DNA of 39,794 nt from Verrucomicrobiota bacterium. Lineage in GTDB: Bacteria > Verrucomicrobiota > Verrucomicrobiia > Limisphaerales > JACRJY01. This document shows positions 15,412 through 23,239 of the stretch, piece after piece; positions within the stretch are counted from its first letter, which is position 1; every line of letters starts with the position of its first letter. Below the pieces are notes generated by a model. That model ran no database searches. It worked only from the letters and a program-made list of their open reading frames with translations, and was not told the DNA's origin. Location of the stretch: NCBI GenBank assembly GCA_016235585.1, contig JACRJY010000204.1, positions 1-39,794 on the forward strand. Direction: 5' to 3'. The translations under genes were made by a program, and so were the position numbers.

Positions 15412-16830
15412 TCACCTTCCCCTGCCCTCTTTGACCGGCCAGTGCGCGGACTCCGTGCGCGCGGTCTTCATATACGCCTCGATCTTCTCCACGATTTCGG
15501 GATTTTTTCCGGCGACGTTGTTCGCCTCGCCGACATCGCCCTTCAAATCGTAAAGCTCCAGCGGCTCGCCAACCCCGTTCCGCACCGCCTTCCAGTCCCC
15601 CATGCGGACGGCCTGCTTGAAGGTCTTCTCGTGAAATTCCCAGTAAAGAAACTCGTGACCCTTCTGCGGCTTGCCGAGCAGCGCGGGCAGCATGGAAATG
15701 CCGTCCATGCCCTCCGGCGGGCTGACCTGCGCGAGCGCGGCCGCGGTCGGCAGGAAATCCCAGAAAGCCCACGGCTGGTCGCTCACGGAGCCGGCTTTGA
15801 TTTTGCCGGGCCAGCGCGCAATCATCGGGACGCGGATGCCGCCCTCGTAGAGGTCGCGCTTGATGCCGCGCAACGGCCCGCCGCTCGCGAAGAACTTCGG
15901 ATCGTTCCCGCCCTCCTGGTGCGGGCCGTTGTCGCTGGAGAAGAAGATGATGGTGTGCTCGTCCACTTTCCGGCGCTTGAGTTCATCGAGGAGCTTGCCC
16001 ACGTCGGTGTCCAGCCGCGTGATCATCGCGGCCTTGTTCTTCTCCGGTTGCGGCCAGTTCTCGGCGGAATACGGCGCGTCGCCCGGCACCTCCATGCCGT
16101 TGCCGGATTTCCTCGCCAGCTCGTTGTTCGCGTGCGGGATGGTGTAGGCGAGATATAGAAAGAACGGGCGGAGCTGGTTGTCGAGCTGCGGATAATTGAT
16201 GCGGACGAAATTCGTCGCGGCGATGGTGAACAAGTCATGCGAATACTGCCCGCGCTTGCCGCCTTCGTTTCCCGGCAGCGCCAGCTTGCCCTCGAAATTC
16301 CGCACCGGGTCGAAGCGCCAGAGATAATCGGGGAAATAATTGTGCGCGTGCGTCTGGTCGAGATAGCCGAACCACTGGTCGAAGCCCTTCTTCTGCGGCG
16401 TGCCGGTGGAATCTTCGAGGCCGAGACCCCATTTGCCGACCGCGCCGGTCTTGTAGCCGGTCTTCTTGAGCACCTCGGCGACGGTGACATCCTCCGGGCG
16501 CAGGGCGAGCTTGGCGTTGCCGCGAATCCACCCGTGCCCCGTGTGCCGGCCCGTCAGCAGCGCGCAGCGCGACGGCGCGCAGACGGTGCTGCCCGCGTAG
16601 CATTGCGTGAAGCGCATCCCCTCGGCGGCGAGCCGGTCCAGATTCGGCGTCTTGATCTTCTTCTGCCCGTAACAGCCGAGGTCACCATAACCAAGATCGT
16701 CGGCGAGGATGAAGATGATGCTGGGCCGGGCGGGAGCCGGTGGCGCGGGACGCGGGGCAACCGGCGCGGCGCGAAGATTCGCGCCAAAGCCGGACGCCGC
16801 GAAGGCGAGCAGGAACAAAATATTTTTCAT
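15412..16830 (-). CDS. arylsulfatase-type sulfatase
   Basis: Type I sulfatase of 472 residues that would hydrolyse sulfate esters, probably on glycans, outside the cytoplasm. A signal peptide (MKNILFLLAFAASGFGANLR) is followed by the metal-binding ADDLGYGDLGC (D44, D45). The sulfatase signature CAPSRCALLTG has C84 as the residue converted to formylglycine, and GHGWIRGN, GAVGKWGLG, FFSSDNGPHQEGG and LRGIKRDLYEGGIRVPMIARW follow. All key residues are present. No formylglycine-generating enzyme or anaerobic maturase is in the window, so maturation must come from elsewhere. The ATG at 16830 gives the signal peptide; the frame is open further upstream without a leader-like sequence. Two Tat-exported propeller-like proteins are encoded just upstream on the same strand. 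Confidence 0.94.
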   Translation of the reverse strand: MKNILFLLAFAASGFGANLRAAPVAPRPAPPAPARPSIIFILADDLGYGDLGCYGQKKIKTPNLDRLAAEGMRFTQCYAGSTVCAPSRCALLTGRHTGHGWIRGNAKLALRPEDVTVAEVLKKTGYKTGAVGKWGLGLEDSTGTPQKKGFDQWFGYLDQTHAHNYFPDYLWRFDPVRNFEGKLALPGNEGGKRGQYSHDLFTIAATNFVRINYPQLDNQLRPFFLYLAYTIPHANNELARKSGNGMEVPGDAPYSAENWPQPEKNKAAMITRLDTDVGKLLDELKRRKVDEHTIIFFSSDNGPHQEGGNDPKFFASGGPLRGIKRDLYEGGIRVPMIARWPGKIKAGSVSDQPWAFWDFLPTAAALAQVSPPEGMDGISMLPALLGKPQKGHEFLYWEFHEKTFKQAVRMGDWKAVRNGVGEPLELYDLKGDVGEANNVAGKNPEIVEKIEAYMKTARTESAHWPVKEGRGR

Positions 16831-16932
16831 GAGCACGATGCGGGCGGGGTTGTAACACCGTGCCGCATAAAATCGAGCCGCAATTTGAACCCGGATCAAC
16901 CGGGGCGACGCATTGGCAGGATTCCAAAGCAA

Positions 16933-18534
16933 TCAACGGAACCGCAGCGCATACAAATCTGCGTCCTTCATCGCGAAGCGCAGCCGCACGGTTTTGCCCG
17001 CGAGCGCACTGACATCTCCCCCGCCCTTCCACGTGACGGCGCGCTCCAGCGCGTCGCCGAAAATCGGCGGGCAGTCGGCCAGCGTGAAGCCGGGCAGCGG
17101 CTGCCCGCCCGCATTCTGCAACTCGACTTGAATGCCGCCGGCGGCGGACGTGGCAAAATTGAGCGTGAGTTTTCCGCCGGTGAAAGTGAACGGCTTCGTG
17201 ACGAGTTCGCCGCCGCCCATCGGCGCGCGGACGGAAACGAAGCCGTCCAGCCGCAGTGTGTAGCGGCGCAGCGCGCTGCTGGTGCCGGTCCAGTAGCTCT
17301 CGCTGGCGTAGAGCGAGAGTTCGTCGGGCGCGCCTTCGAGCGCGGACTTCGTTTCGACGAGATGCCACGCGAGGTATTGCTGCCCGTAGTTCCACGTGCC
17401 CTCGCGCTCGATGCCGGGGCGGAGAAAAGCCTCGTTCCACCGCTTGAACTTCACGCCGTCGCGGCTGGCCATGAACAGCGCCTCGGTGATGGCGGTGCCG
17501 TAGCGTTCGTTTGCGCCCGCACGCCACTCGCGGTGCTCCAGCTCCGGCAGCGCCTTCATCGAGTCGTTCCAGCCACGCTCGACGTAGCGCGTCGGGAAGC
17601 CGAGCAGCAGGTGCGGTGCGCGGTGGTAGGGCTTCACCTGGTTCGTGTAGAGCGCCTCGGCGGGCGAATCCACATACTTCACGTCGGCGTGCGGATTCCA
17701 GTTGAGAAAATCCTTCGAAGTCGCGGTGCGGATGGCGCGGTAGCCGCCGGGTTTCCACTCCTTGTCCGTCGTCACGCCCGCCGTGAAGATGCGCCAGTAG
17801 GCGCGATACTCGCCTCGCGCGGCGTCCCAGAAGGCGAGGTTCTGCGAATCAAACGCGCCGAGCTTCGTGAGCACCGGCGCGTCGCTCATCGGCGACCAGT
17901 GAATGCCGTCCGGCGACTTGAAGGGCAGCAGCCCGTTGGGATTTGACGAGCGGACAAACGCCTTGTAGCACGCGTCCGGCGGCGCGGCGGGATTTTCATC
18001 CTTGAACACGGCGGGATGCCCGGCGTCCACGTTCAGCGCGCCGAGCTTGCCGCTGGCGATGACGATATTGTTCGCCTTCGCGCCGTTGAACTCATGCAGG
18101 CCCAGTTCCGGTTTGCGCCAGCGGATGCCGTCGTCGCTCTCCGCGTAGCAGCAGAAAAGCGGATGTGTGCCGGTGTCCACCTTGCCCTTCGTCACCGCGA
18201 GATGCCACGCCTTGTAATACATCCGGTAAAGGCCGCCGTCCTTGAAGATGCTGTGGTAGCCGCTGCCGCTGCCCTCCCACGGCGCGTCGTGAACGAGCAC
18301 GATTTCCTTCAGCTCCGGATGGTGCAGGCGCAACTCCGCCTTCCCCGCGAGCCGCTCGATGAGGAAATCATCCACGAACAACTCGCGCCGCGAGCCGAGC
18401 GCGATGACTGCTGGCTTTTCGGCGGCGGCCAGTCGGCGCGGCACCAGCGGCAGGGCGAGCGCCGCCAGCGCACCTTGCCGGAGGAAGGCGCGCCGGGAAA
18501 AATCAGCGGAATGTTGCTTCCCCGCTACTGTCAT
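16933..18534 (-). CDS. Tat-exported propeller-like glycosidase-type protein (copy 1)
   Basis: A 533-residue exported protein. A Tat motif (SRRAFLRQGALAALALPLVP) precedes IALGSRRELFVDDFLIERL, a common opening of a group of PVC proteins distantly resembling five-bladed GH43/GH32-like propellers. Blade-like repeats follow: YHSIFKDGGLYRMYYKAWH, CYAESDDGIRWRKPELGLHE, AFDSQNLAFWDAARGEYRAY, RTATSKDFLNW and LYTNQVKPYHRAPHLLLGFP. A C-terminal beta-sandwich ends with RLRFAMKDADLYALRFR. I cannot assign catalytic residues, so enzyme activity is not shown. It is a paralogue of 18784-20313. The start at 18534 is chosen to keep the Tat signal at the N-terminus; the frame stays open to 18768, but that extension translates the repeat element and gives low-complexity sequence. 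Confidence 0.8.
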   Translation of the reverse strand: MTVAGKQHSADFSRRAFLRQGALAALALPLVPRRLAAAEKPAVIALGSRRELFVDDFLIERLAGKAELRLHHPELKEIVLVHDAPWEGSGSGYHSIFKDGGLYRMYYKAWHLAVTKGKVDTGTHPLFCCYAESDDGIRWRKPELGLHEFNGAKANNIVIASGKLGALNVDAGHPAVFKDENPAAPPDACYKAFVRSSNPNGLLPFKSPDGIHWSPMSDAPVLTKLGAFDSQNLAFWDAARGEYRAYWRIFTAGVTTDKEWKPGGYRAIRTATSKDFLNWNPHADVKYVDSPAEALYTNQVKPYHRAPHLLLGFPTRYVERGWNDSMKALPELEHREWRAGANERYGTAITEALFMASRDGVKFKRWNEAFLRPGIEREGTWNYGQQYLAWHLVETKSALEGAPDELSLYASESYWTGTSSALRRYTLRLDGFVSVRAPMGGGELVTKPFTFTGGKLTLNFATSAAGGIQVELQNAGGQPLPGFTLADCPPIFGDALERAVTWKGGGDVSALAGKTVRLRFAMKDADLYALRFR

Positions 18535-18570
18535 TGGAGTGAATCGGAGCGCGGAGCCGCCCGGAGCGGC

Positions 18571-18706
18571 GGACTCCCTCTCCCCCATCGGATGGGGGAG
18601 AGGGCCGGGGTGAGGGGGCGTGTGGGTCGTCCTGGCCGGCCCAATAAAACCCGTCTGCCCACCCCTCACCCTGACCCTCTCCCCTTCCAAAGGGGAGAGG
18701 GAATCC
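18571..18706. repeat. inverted pair of C/G-rich hairpin repeats
   Basis: Two copies of the hairpin repeat seen at 1-37 stand in inverted orientation. The left copy has arms of 14 bp (18576-18589 with 18591-18604) extended by CATC/GATG beyond CCCTCTCCCC. The right copy has arms of 12 bp (18675-18686 with 18690-18701) extended by TT/AA. The flanking tails (CCGGGGTGAGGGG on the left; CCCCTCACCCTGA on the right) are near-complements, so the whole element can fold on itself. It lies in the leader of the Tat-exported protein ending at 16933, downstream of its paralogue. Repeats of this sequence are, from general knowledge, widespread in GC-rich bacteria. Confidence 0.9.
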
Positions 18707-18783
18707 ACTTGGGAAAAGCCCGCGACCGTTGATTCCACTGATAACAACGGAGAATTGGAATGCTTCATCGTTGTTCCTCGCCG

Positions 18784-20313
18784 TTACGAAGCCTTGGCCG
18801 CGAACCGCAGCGAATACAAATCGGCGTCCTTCATCACGAAACGCAGCCGCACCGTTTTGCCCGCGAGCGCGCTGACATCCGAGCCGCCTTTCCACGCCGC
18901 CACGCGCGCCACGTCGTCGCCGATGGTTTCCTGCGCGTCGGCGAGCGCGAACCCCGGCAGCGGCTGGCCCGCCGCGTCCTGAATTTCCACGCGGATGCCG
19001 CCCGCCGCGCCGGTGGCGAAGTTGAGCACGAGTTCCCTGCCGGAAAACTTCAGCGGCTTCGTCAGCAGTTCGCCGCCGCGATACGGCGCGTTGACGGAGC
19101 TGAATCCGTCCGTCCGCAGCGTGTAGCGGACGAGGTGCGCGGTGGGCTGCGCGTAATGCGCCTGCTTGTAGAGCGACATCTCCGTGGCGCTCGTCGGCAC
19201 CACGCCGAGCGCGGTGAGGCCGGCGCGCGAGGCCCAGTTGCCGGGGTCGGTGCCGGGCCGGATGAACGCCTCCATGAACGTGCGGTCATACCGCGTGCCG
19301 CCGCGGCTGCTCATCAGCACGGCCTCGGCGCAGTCGCTCACGTAACCTTTGCTCACGCCGAGCGCCGCCGACTGCGCGTCGGTCAAAACTTTGCGGCCCG
19401 GCAGGAAACGCATCGGGATGGCGATGTAAAGGTGCGGCGCGCGGAAGTAGGGATGCGTGGCGTTGGTGTAAAGATGCTCCGGCGGCGTGTCGCCGAAGGT
19501 CATGCGCTGCGGCTCGCTCCAGTTGAGAAAATCCTTCGACATCGCGCGGCTCACGGTGCGGTAGCCTTTGGGCTGCCACACGCGCTCGTCCACCGTGCCG
19601 CCGGTGAAGACGCGGAAGTAGAGCAGATAACTTTGTTCCGCCTCGGACCAGAACGCGACGTTCTGCGAATCAAACGCGCCCTTCCGGAAGACCGGCTCCT
19701 CCTGCAGCTTCCGCCAATGAATCCCGTCGCCGGACGCGAACGCCATCAGGCCGCTCTTGGCCGAACCGGACACGGCCTTGAACCGCTCGTCCGCCGGCAC
19801 GCCGGGGCGCGTGTCGAGAAACGGGCTGAAGTTGTGCGAGAGCGGCGGCGTGCTGGCGAGCACGCAGTTGTTCTCGCGCGTGCCCTGCACCTCGAAGAGA
19901 CCGAGACTCGGCTTCGTCCAGTTCACGCCGTCCCTGCTCTCGGCGTAGCACGTCGTCTCCTTGTTGGAATTGTCCCCTTTCACCTCTGGCGAGCCGCGAT
20001 AATAAAGCCGATACGTGCCGCCGTCCTTGATGACCGTGACGTAGCCGCAGAACTGGCCTTCCCACGGGCGGTCATACTGGATGGCCACGCCCGCCGGACG
20101 CGGCTCGTGCAGTTTGAGCGCCACTCCGTCCAGTCGCTCGATGAGGAAATGGTCGGTAAAGAGTTCGAGGCGCGAGCCGAGGTTCGCGACGGACTCGCCT
20201 TGCGCCGCACTCGCCCGTGCGAGGGAAAAATCAGCAAGCGCGGCAGCCGCCCCGGACAGCGCGGCGGTTTTCAGGAACTCACGACGAGTGGGAATGAAGG
20301 ATGAAGGCATCAT
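18784..20313 (-). CDS. Tat-exported propeller-like glycosidase-type protein (copy 2)
   Basis: A 509-residue paralogue of the protein at 16933-18534. A Tat motif (PTRREFLKTAALSGAAAALA) is followed by NLGSRLELFTDHFLIERLDG, then blade-like units GYVTVIKDGGTYRLYYRG, CYAESRDGVNWTKPSLGLFE, AFDSQNVAFWSEAEQSYLLY, RAMSKDFLNW and HLYTNATHPYFRAPHLYIAIP. The C-terminal domain ends RLRFVMKDADLYSLRF, almost the same as in copy 1. The fold suggests a glycan-active or glycan-binding exported protein; catalytic residues were not identified. Together with copy 1 and the sulfatase it forms a minus-strand run (sulfatase last) that may be one operon interrupted by the repeat at 18571-18706. Start is ATG 20313, or the next codon, also ATG. 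Confidence 0.82.
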   Translation of the reverse strand: MMPSSFIPTRREFLKTAALSGAAAALADFSLARASAAQGESVANLGSRLELFTDHFLIERLDGVALKLHEPRPAGVAIQYDRPWEGQFCGYVTVIKDGGTYRLYYRGSPEVKGDNSNKETTCYAESRDGVNWTKPSLGLFEVQGTRENNCVLASTPPLSHNFSPFLDTRPGVPADERFKAVSGSAKSGLMAFASGDGIHWRKLQEEPVFRKGAFDSQNVAFWSEAEQSYLLYFRVFTGGTVDERVWQPKGYRTVSRAMSKDFLNWSEPQRMTFGDTPPEHLYTNATHPYFRAPHLYIAIPMRFLPGRKVLTDAQSAALGVSKGYVSDCAEAVLMSSRGGTRYDRTFMEAFIRPGTDPGNWASRAGLTALGVVPTSATEMSLYKQAHYAQPTAHLVRYTLRTDGFSSVNAPYRGGELLTKPLKFSGRELVLNFATGAAGGIRVEIQDAAGQPLPGFALADAQETIGDDVARVAAWKGGSDVSALAGKTVRLRFVMKDADLYSLRFAAKAS

Positions 20314-20458
20314 GGCGGCTTGACGGCGGTTGTTGGTGATGACGGATGAAATTTCTAACAGCGCCAGCCGGGGAAGGCAAATTCATTCAAGCAGCGGATG
20401 GCATTCCCTCCTGCGAACAAAGGTGGGGGAATCTCCATTCGGCAGCGATTGCCGGAAC

Positions 20459-21793
20459 CTAGCGCCCGGACTTGCCGTCCGGCGAATTCTTCGCCACGGG
20501 CTTTTCGCCCGCGCTCATGTCTTGCCGGATGACATCCAGCAGATCGAGCTGCTTCACGGCTTCCGCCGCCGCGAGCCGGGCGCTGTCCGGCGCACGGCCT
20601 CTCACCGGCGCGGCGCCGAGGTTGTCGCGGCGCTGGAGATACGCGGCGAGCGCGGCGTGGTAATCCGCGATCAGCCGGGCCAGCTCGGATGGCGCGTTCC
20701 ATTGGAGGAACTGGAGCTGCTGCATCCGTTGCTGCACGAGCGGGCGCTGCTGGGCGAAATCCATCTGTGAAAAAAACTGCTGCAAAGGCAGTTCGCCGCG
20801 CTGGGGAAGATTGTTCGTCCCGGCGCGCCGTTCCACCGGCGAGCGGAGGATTTCATCCAGCCGTTGCAGCACGTCCGCCGTGCTCCAGCGCGAGTGCTGG
20901 TCGCGCCCGGTGAAGTTGACAAGCGTGATGGACCACCATTTCTCCACGTCGAGCGGGCTTTGGAAATGCGCCGCGAACGCCTGGAGGAAGGCGAGCTGCG
21001 GGTTGAGGTAGTTCGGCAGCCGCTGCAAGAAATCCTGCATCGCCGCGCGCCCGCCGGGCAGGTTCAAGAGGCTCGCCACGAACACCTGCGCGCTGCGGCG
21101 GTAGGTTTCCCACGCCGCGCCGTGAAGCTGCTCCTCGGCGGGAAGGTTGAGATCAGAGAAGGACAGCGCCGTCTCCCTGTTCAGCCGCAGCCGCGCCACG
21201 CGCAGCGCGTCCGGATGGCGGGTGGTGAAGCTGATCTGCGTGTTCAAGTTGAGGAGAAAGCTCGTGGGGTGCGTGTCGAGCAGCAGCGCGGCCAGCCCTT
21301 CGGAAAGCCAGAGCGGAAGCTCCGCCGAGCGGTCGGAGGAGTGGCGGTTGCTGATCTCCTGCAGCACCGTCTGCGCGAGCGCGCGCACGAGGCGGTTGGT
21401 CTCCACCTGGTCGGGCATCTCGATGCGGTATTGCCAGCCGTCGTGGTAACGGGTGTTTTGCAGGTGAACCTGCCCGTCCGTCTGCGACGCGGGCCGCAGC
21501 AGAATGAGGATTTTCCCGCGCCATTGATCCTTCATCCCGAACTCGCGCAGCACCGCCTCCTTGATGCGCTCACCGATGACGGCGGTCTGCGCCGGCTCCA
21601 GATCAATCTTGTCCGTCGGCGGCTTGGGCAGCGCCAGCGGCACGGACGGTGCGACGAAGGCCCCCGGCGGATTCGGCGAGGTGACGACGAACTGCCCGGT
21701 GCGGCTCTGCACCGAGGTGAACTGGCTGGTGGAAAAAACCTTCGTGCCCGCGCCCAAATGGAATGCACCCAGCCCGACCGCCGCCAGCCACAT
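20459..21793 (-). CDS. exported hypothetical protein, peptidase-MA-like without zinc motif
   Basis: I do not recognise a named family. From ATG 21793 the protein has 444 residues, with a hydrophobic N-terminus (MWLAAVGLGAFHLGAG) suggesting export. The central stretch RLVRALAQTVLQEISNR, followed about 15 residues later by PLWLSEGLAALLLDTH, is laid out like the active-site region of gluzincin peptidase-MA proteins (HExxH, then PxWLxEGLA). Where HExxH should be, the sequence reads ALAQTVLQE, so a zinc peptidase activity is unlikely. The C-terminal third is helical and Q-rich (FFSQMDFAQQRPLVQQRMQQ). The frame stays open upstream to an ATG at 22027, but that part is the translated repeat element at 21844-21988. 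The true start may be a non-ATG codon a few residues before 21793. Confidence 0.65.
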   Translation of the reverse strand: MWLAAVGLGAFHLGAGTKVFSTSQFTSVQSRTGQFVVTSPNPPGAFVAPSVPLALPKPPTDKIDLEPAQTAVIGERIKEAVLREFGMKDQWRGKILILLRPASQTDGQVHLQNTRYHDGWQYRIEMPDQVETNRLVRALAQTVLQEISNRHSSDRSAELPLWLSEGLAALLLDTHPTSFLLNLNTQISFTTRHPDALRVARLRLNRETALSFSDLNLPAEEQLHGAAWETYRRSAQVFVASLLNLPGGRAAMQDFLQRLPNYLNPQLAFLQAFAAHFQSPLDVEKWWSITLVNFTGRDQHSRWSTADVLQRLDEILRSPVERRAGTNNLPQRGELPLQQFFSQMDFAQQRPLVQQRMQQLQFLQWNAPSELARLIADYHAALAAYLQRRDNLGAAPVRGRAPDSARLAAAEAVKQLDLLDVIRQDMSAGEKPVAKNSPDGKSGR

Positions 21794-21843
21794 TCCAATG
21801 CGGACAACCAGCTTGCTTAATCGGAATGATGCAGTCGAAATGA

Positions 21844-21988
21844 GGAGCGCGACCGTCCCGGTCGCCCCCGTTGGCGTCTCGCCAACGGGTCTCCGGCGAA
21901 TCCGCGCCCAACCCTCCGCAGCGTCCGTTCCGTGCGGGGAAGTTTTCGGCGGAACGCCGAAAACAGCGGGCGAGACGCCGCGCGCTCC
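21844..21988. repeat. nested inverted-repeat element with GGCGTCTCGCC core
   Basis: Outer flanks GGAGCGCG (21844-21851) and CGCGCTCC (21981-21988) are exact complements. Inside are hairpins at 21849-21865 (7-bp arms), 21867-21889 (10-bp arms, loop TCT), 21942-21964 (10-bp arms, loop GAA) and a smaller one at 21969-21979 (loop AGA). The 11-mer GGCGTCTCGCC is at 21873-21883 and, on the minus strand, at 21969-21979; it recurs at 29089-29099 inside a coding sequence. The element lies between an FmdB-type gene and the gene at 20459-21793 and is open in that gene's frame. Confidence 0.88.
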
Positions 21989-22042
21989 CCATCGAATTAC
22001 ATCGTTCCGGCTCAAACGGCTTCTCATGGCGCAGACCCGTGG

Positions 22043-22387
22043 TCAGGTGGCCGCCGGCTTCGCGGGCTTGGCGGGCTTGACCTCCGTTTTCGCCGGAGCG
22101 CCCGGAGCGCCGCTGGCCGCCGGCTTCGCCTCGCCGCCGGTGGACGCGGGCGTTTCCTTCTTCGCGCCCGCCTTGTAGTTGTCGCTGCGGTAGTCGGTGA
22201 TGTAGAAGCCGCTGCCCTTGAAAATCAGCCCGCCCCCCGCACCGATCACGCGCTTGACCTTGCCGCGCCCCCACTTCTTTTCCGCGCAGATTTCTTTCGG
22301 ACACGTCTTGAGCGCGGCGTCGGCGATGGGCTGGAACTTGTCGAAGGTGCGCCCGCACTTTTCACAGGCGTATTCGTAGGTCGGCAT
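22043..22387 (-). CDS. FmdB-family zinc-ribbon protein
   Basis: A 114-residue protein. The N-terminal FmdB/CxxC_CxxC regulatory domain starts MPTYEYACEKCGRTFDKFQP, with C8 and C11 as the first zinc pair. The second pair is spaced unusually, in LKTCPKEICAEKKWGRG (about C29 and C34), in place of the usual close CxxC. The family segment KVKRVIGAGGGLIFKGSGFYITDYR follows, and the last 40 residues are a low-complexity Ala/Pro/Lys/Gly tail. FmdB was named from a putative regulator of formamidase genes, but the family's general role is not established. It lies downstream of the nicotinamidase-like gene on the same strand with a 60-base gap, so they may be co-transcribed. Confidence 0.9.
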   Translation of the reverse strand: MPTYEYACEKCGRTFDKFQPIADAALKTCPKEICAEKKWGRGKVKRVIGAGGGLIFKGSGFYITDYRSDNYKAGAKKETPASTGGEAKPAASGAPGAPAKTEVKPAKPAKPAAT

Positions 22388-22447
22388 GGTGGAAATAATT
22401 GATGGAGGCTTCCTCGCGAAGCTTCGCGGAAAATTTTCGCGCGCTGC

Positions 22448-23068
22448 CTACTTGACCGTGACGCCGGCGGCGCGCATTTCGGCCAGCGCCTTCTCCTCGT
22501 CGTCCGGCTTGATGTTCAACGCGCGGCAGCCCTTGCGCAGCACCGTGACGTTGAAGCCCTGCTTCTTGCAGTCCAGCGCGGTGAATTTCACCGTGTAGTC
22601 CGTGGCGAGGCCGACGATGGCGACCTCGCTGGCCTTGTTGTCCTTGAGATATTTCGCCAGGCCGGTGTCGCGCTTGAAGCCGTTGTCGAACAGCCCGCTG
22701 TAGCTGTCAATGTCGGGATCAATCCCCTTCTGAAACGTCTTTTGAATCTTGCCCGCGTCCAGCCCCTTCACGAACTCCGCTCCGGGACTGCCCTGCACGC
22801 AGTGATCGGGCCAGAGCAATTGCGAGCCGTCCTCCAGATCCACGCGGTCGCCCACTTTCTTGCCGGGATGCGTGGAGGCGAAGCTGCAATGGTTCTTCGG
22901 ATGCCAGTCCTTCGTGGCGACGACAATCTTGTATTCGCCCAGGACGCTGTTGATGAACGGCACCACTTCGTCGCCCTTCGGCACGGCCAGCGCGCCGCCC
23001 GGTGCGAAGTCGTTCTGCACGTCCACAATGATCAACGCCTTGGTCTTGCTGCCAAATAGTCCCAACAT
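22448..23068 (-). CDS. nicotinamidase-like isochorismatase-fold hydrolase, catalytic Cys replaced
   Basis: A 206-residue member of the PncA branch of the isochorismatase-like hydrolases, which hydrolyse nicotinamide to nicotinate in NAD salvage. The catalytic Asp (D16 in IIVDVQNDFAPGGAL), the metal site (D54, H56, H60 in KDWHPKNHCSF), WPDHCVQGSPGAEF and the catalytic Lys (K114 in QKGIDPDIDSYSGLFDN) are all present. In the motif that normally reads ATDxCV, however, the sequence is GLATDYTVKFTALDC: the nucleophilic Cys is T159, encoded ACG. The nearest Cys is C167, on the next turns of the helix. Either Thr acts as nucleophile, another Cys substitutes, or the protein is not a nicotinamidase. 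The frame is otherwise intact. Start is ATG 23068; no symbol is given because of the missing Cys. Confidence 0.82.
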   Translation of the reverse strand: MLGLFGSKTKALIIVDVQNDFAPGGALAVPKGDEVVPFINSVLGEYKIVVATKDWHPKNHCSFASTHPGKKVGDRVDLEDGSQLLWPDHCVQGSPGAEFVKGLDAGKIQKTFQKGIDPDIDSYSGLFDNGFKRDTGLAKYLKDNKASEVAIVGLATDYTVKFTALDCKKQGFNVTVLRKGCRALNIKPDDEEKALAEMRAAGVTVK

Positions 23069-23088
23069 AGTTTTGCTTTGCTGGGCAC

Positions 23089-23117
23089 AGTTCAAACTCG
23101 TTCCTGCCGCTGGTCAA
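23089..23117 (-). promoter_or_regulatory. candidate sigma-70 promoter of the nicotinamidase-like gene
   Basis: On the minus strand TTGACC (23112-23117) is separated by 17 bases from TGAACT (23089-23094), about 20 bases before the ATG at 23068. The -35 box is good (5 of 6 to consensus) and spacing ideal, but the -10 box matches at only 3 of 6 positions. Weak support; the divergent gene at 23240 shows no clear counterpart. Confidence 0.3.
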
Positions 23118-23239
23118 CCCCCTTTTTATCCCGATTCCGCAATTGTGCCGCCGGGCGGCTTCCGCTAGCCTGCGGCCGGATTCCCGCCTCCGGCATTCTC
23201 ACGTTGAAGGCGAAATCCCGGACACAGTCTAAAAAACAC

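Noticed and set aside
16237-17946. A 569-codon plus-strand frame spanning the sulfatase and first propeller-type gene
   Set aside because: It is antisense to two genes with clear signatures and crosses their intergenic gap; there is no signal peptide or motif.
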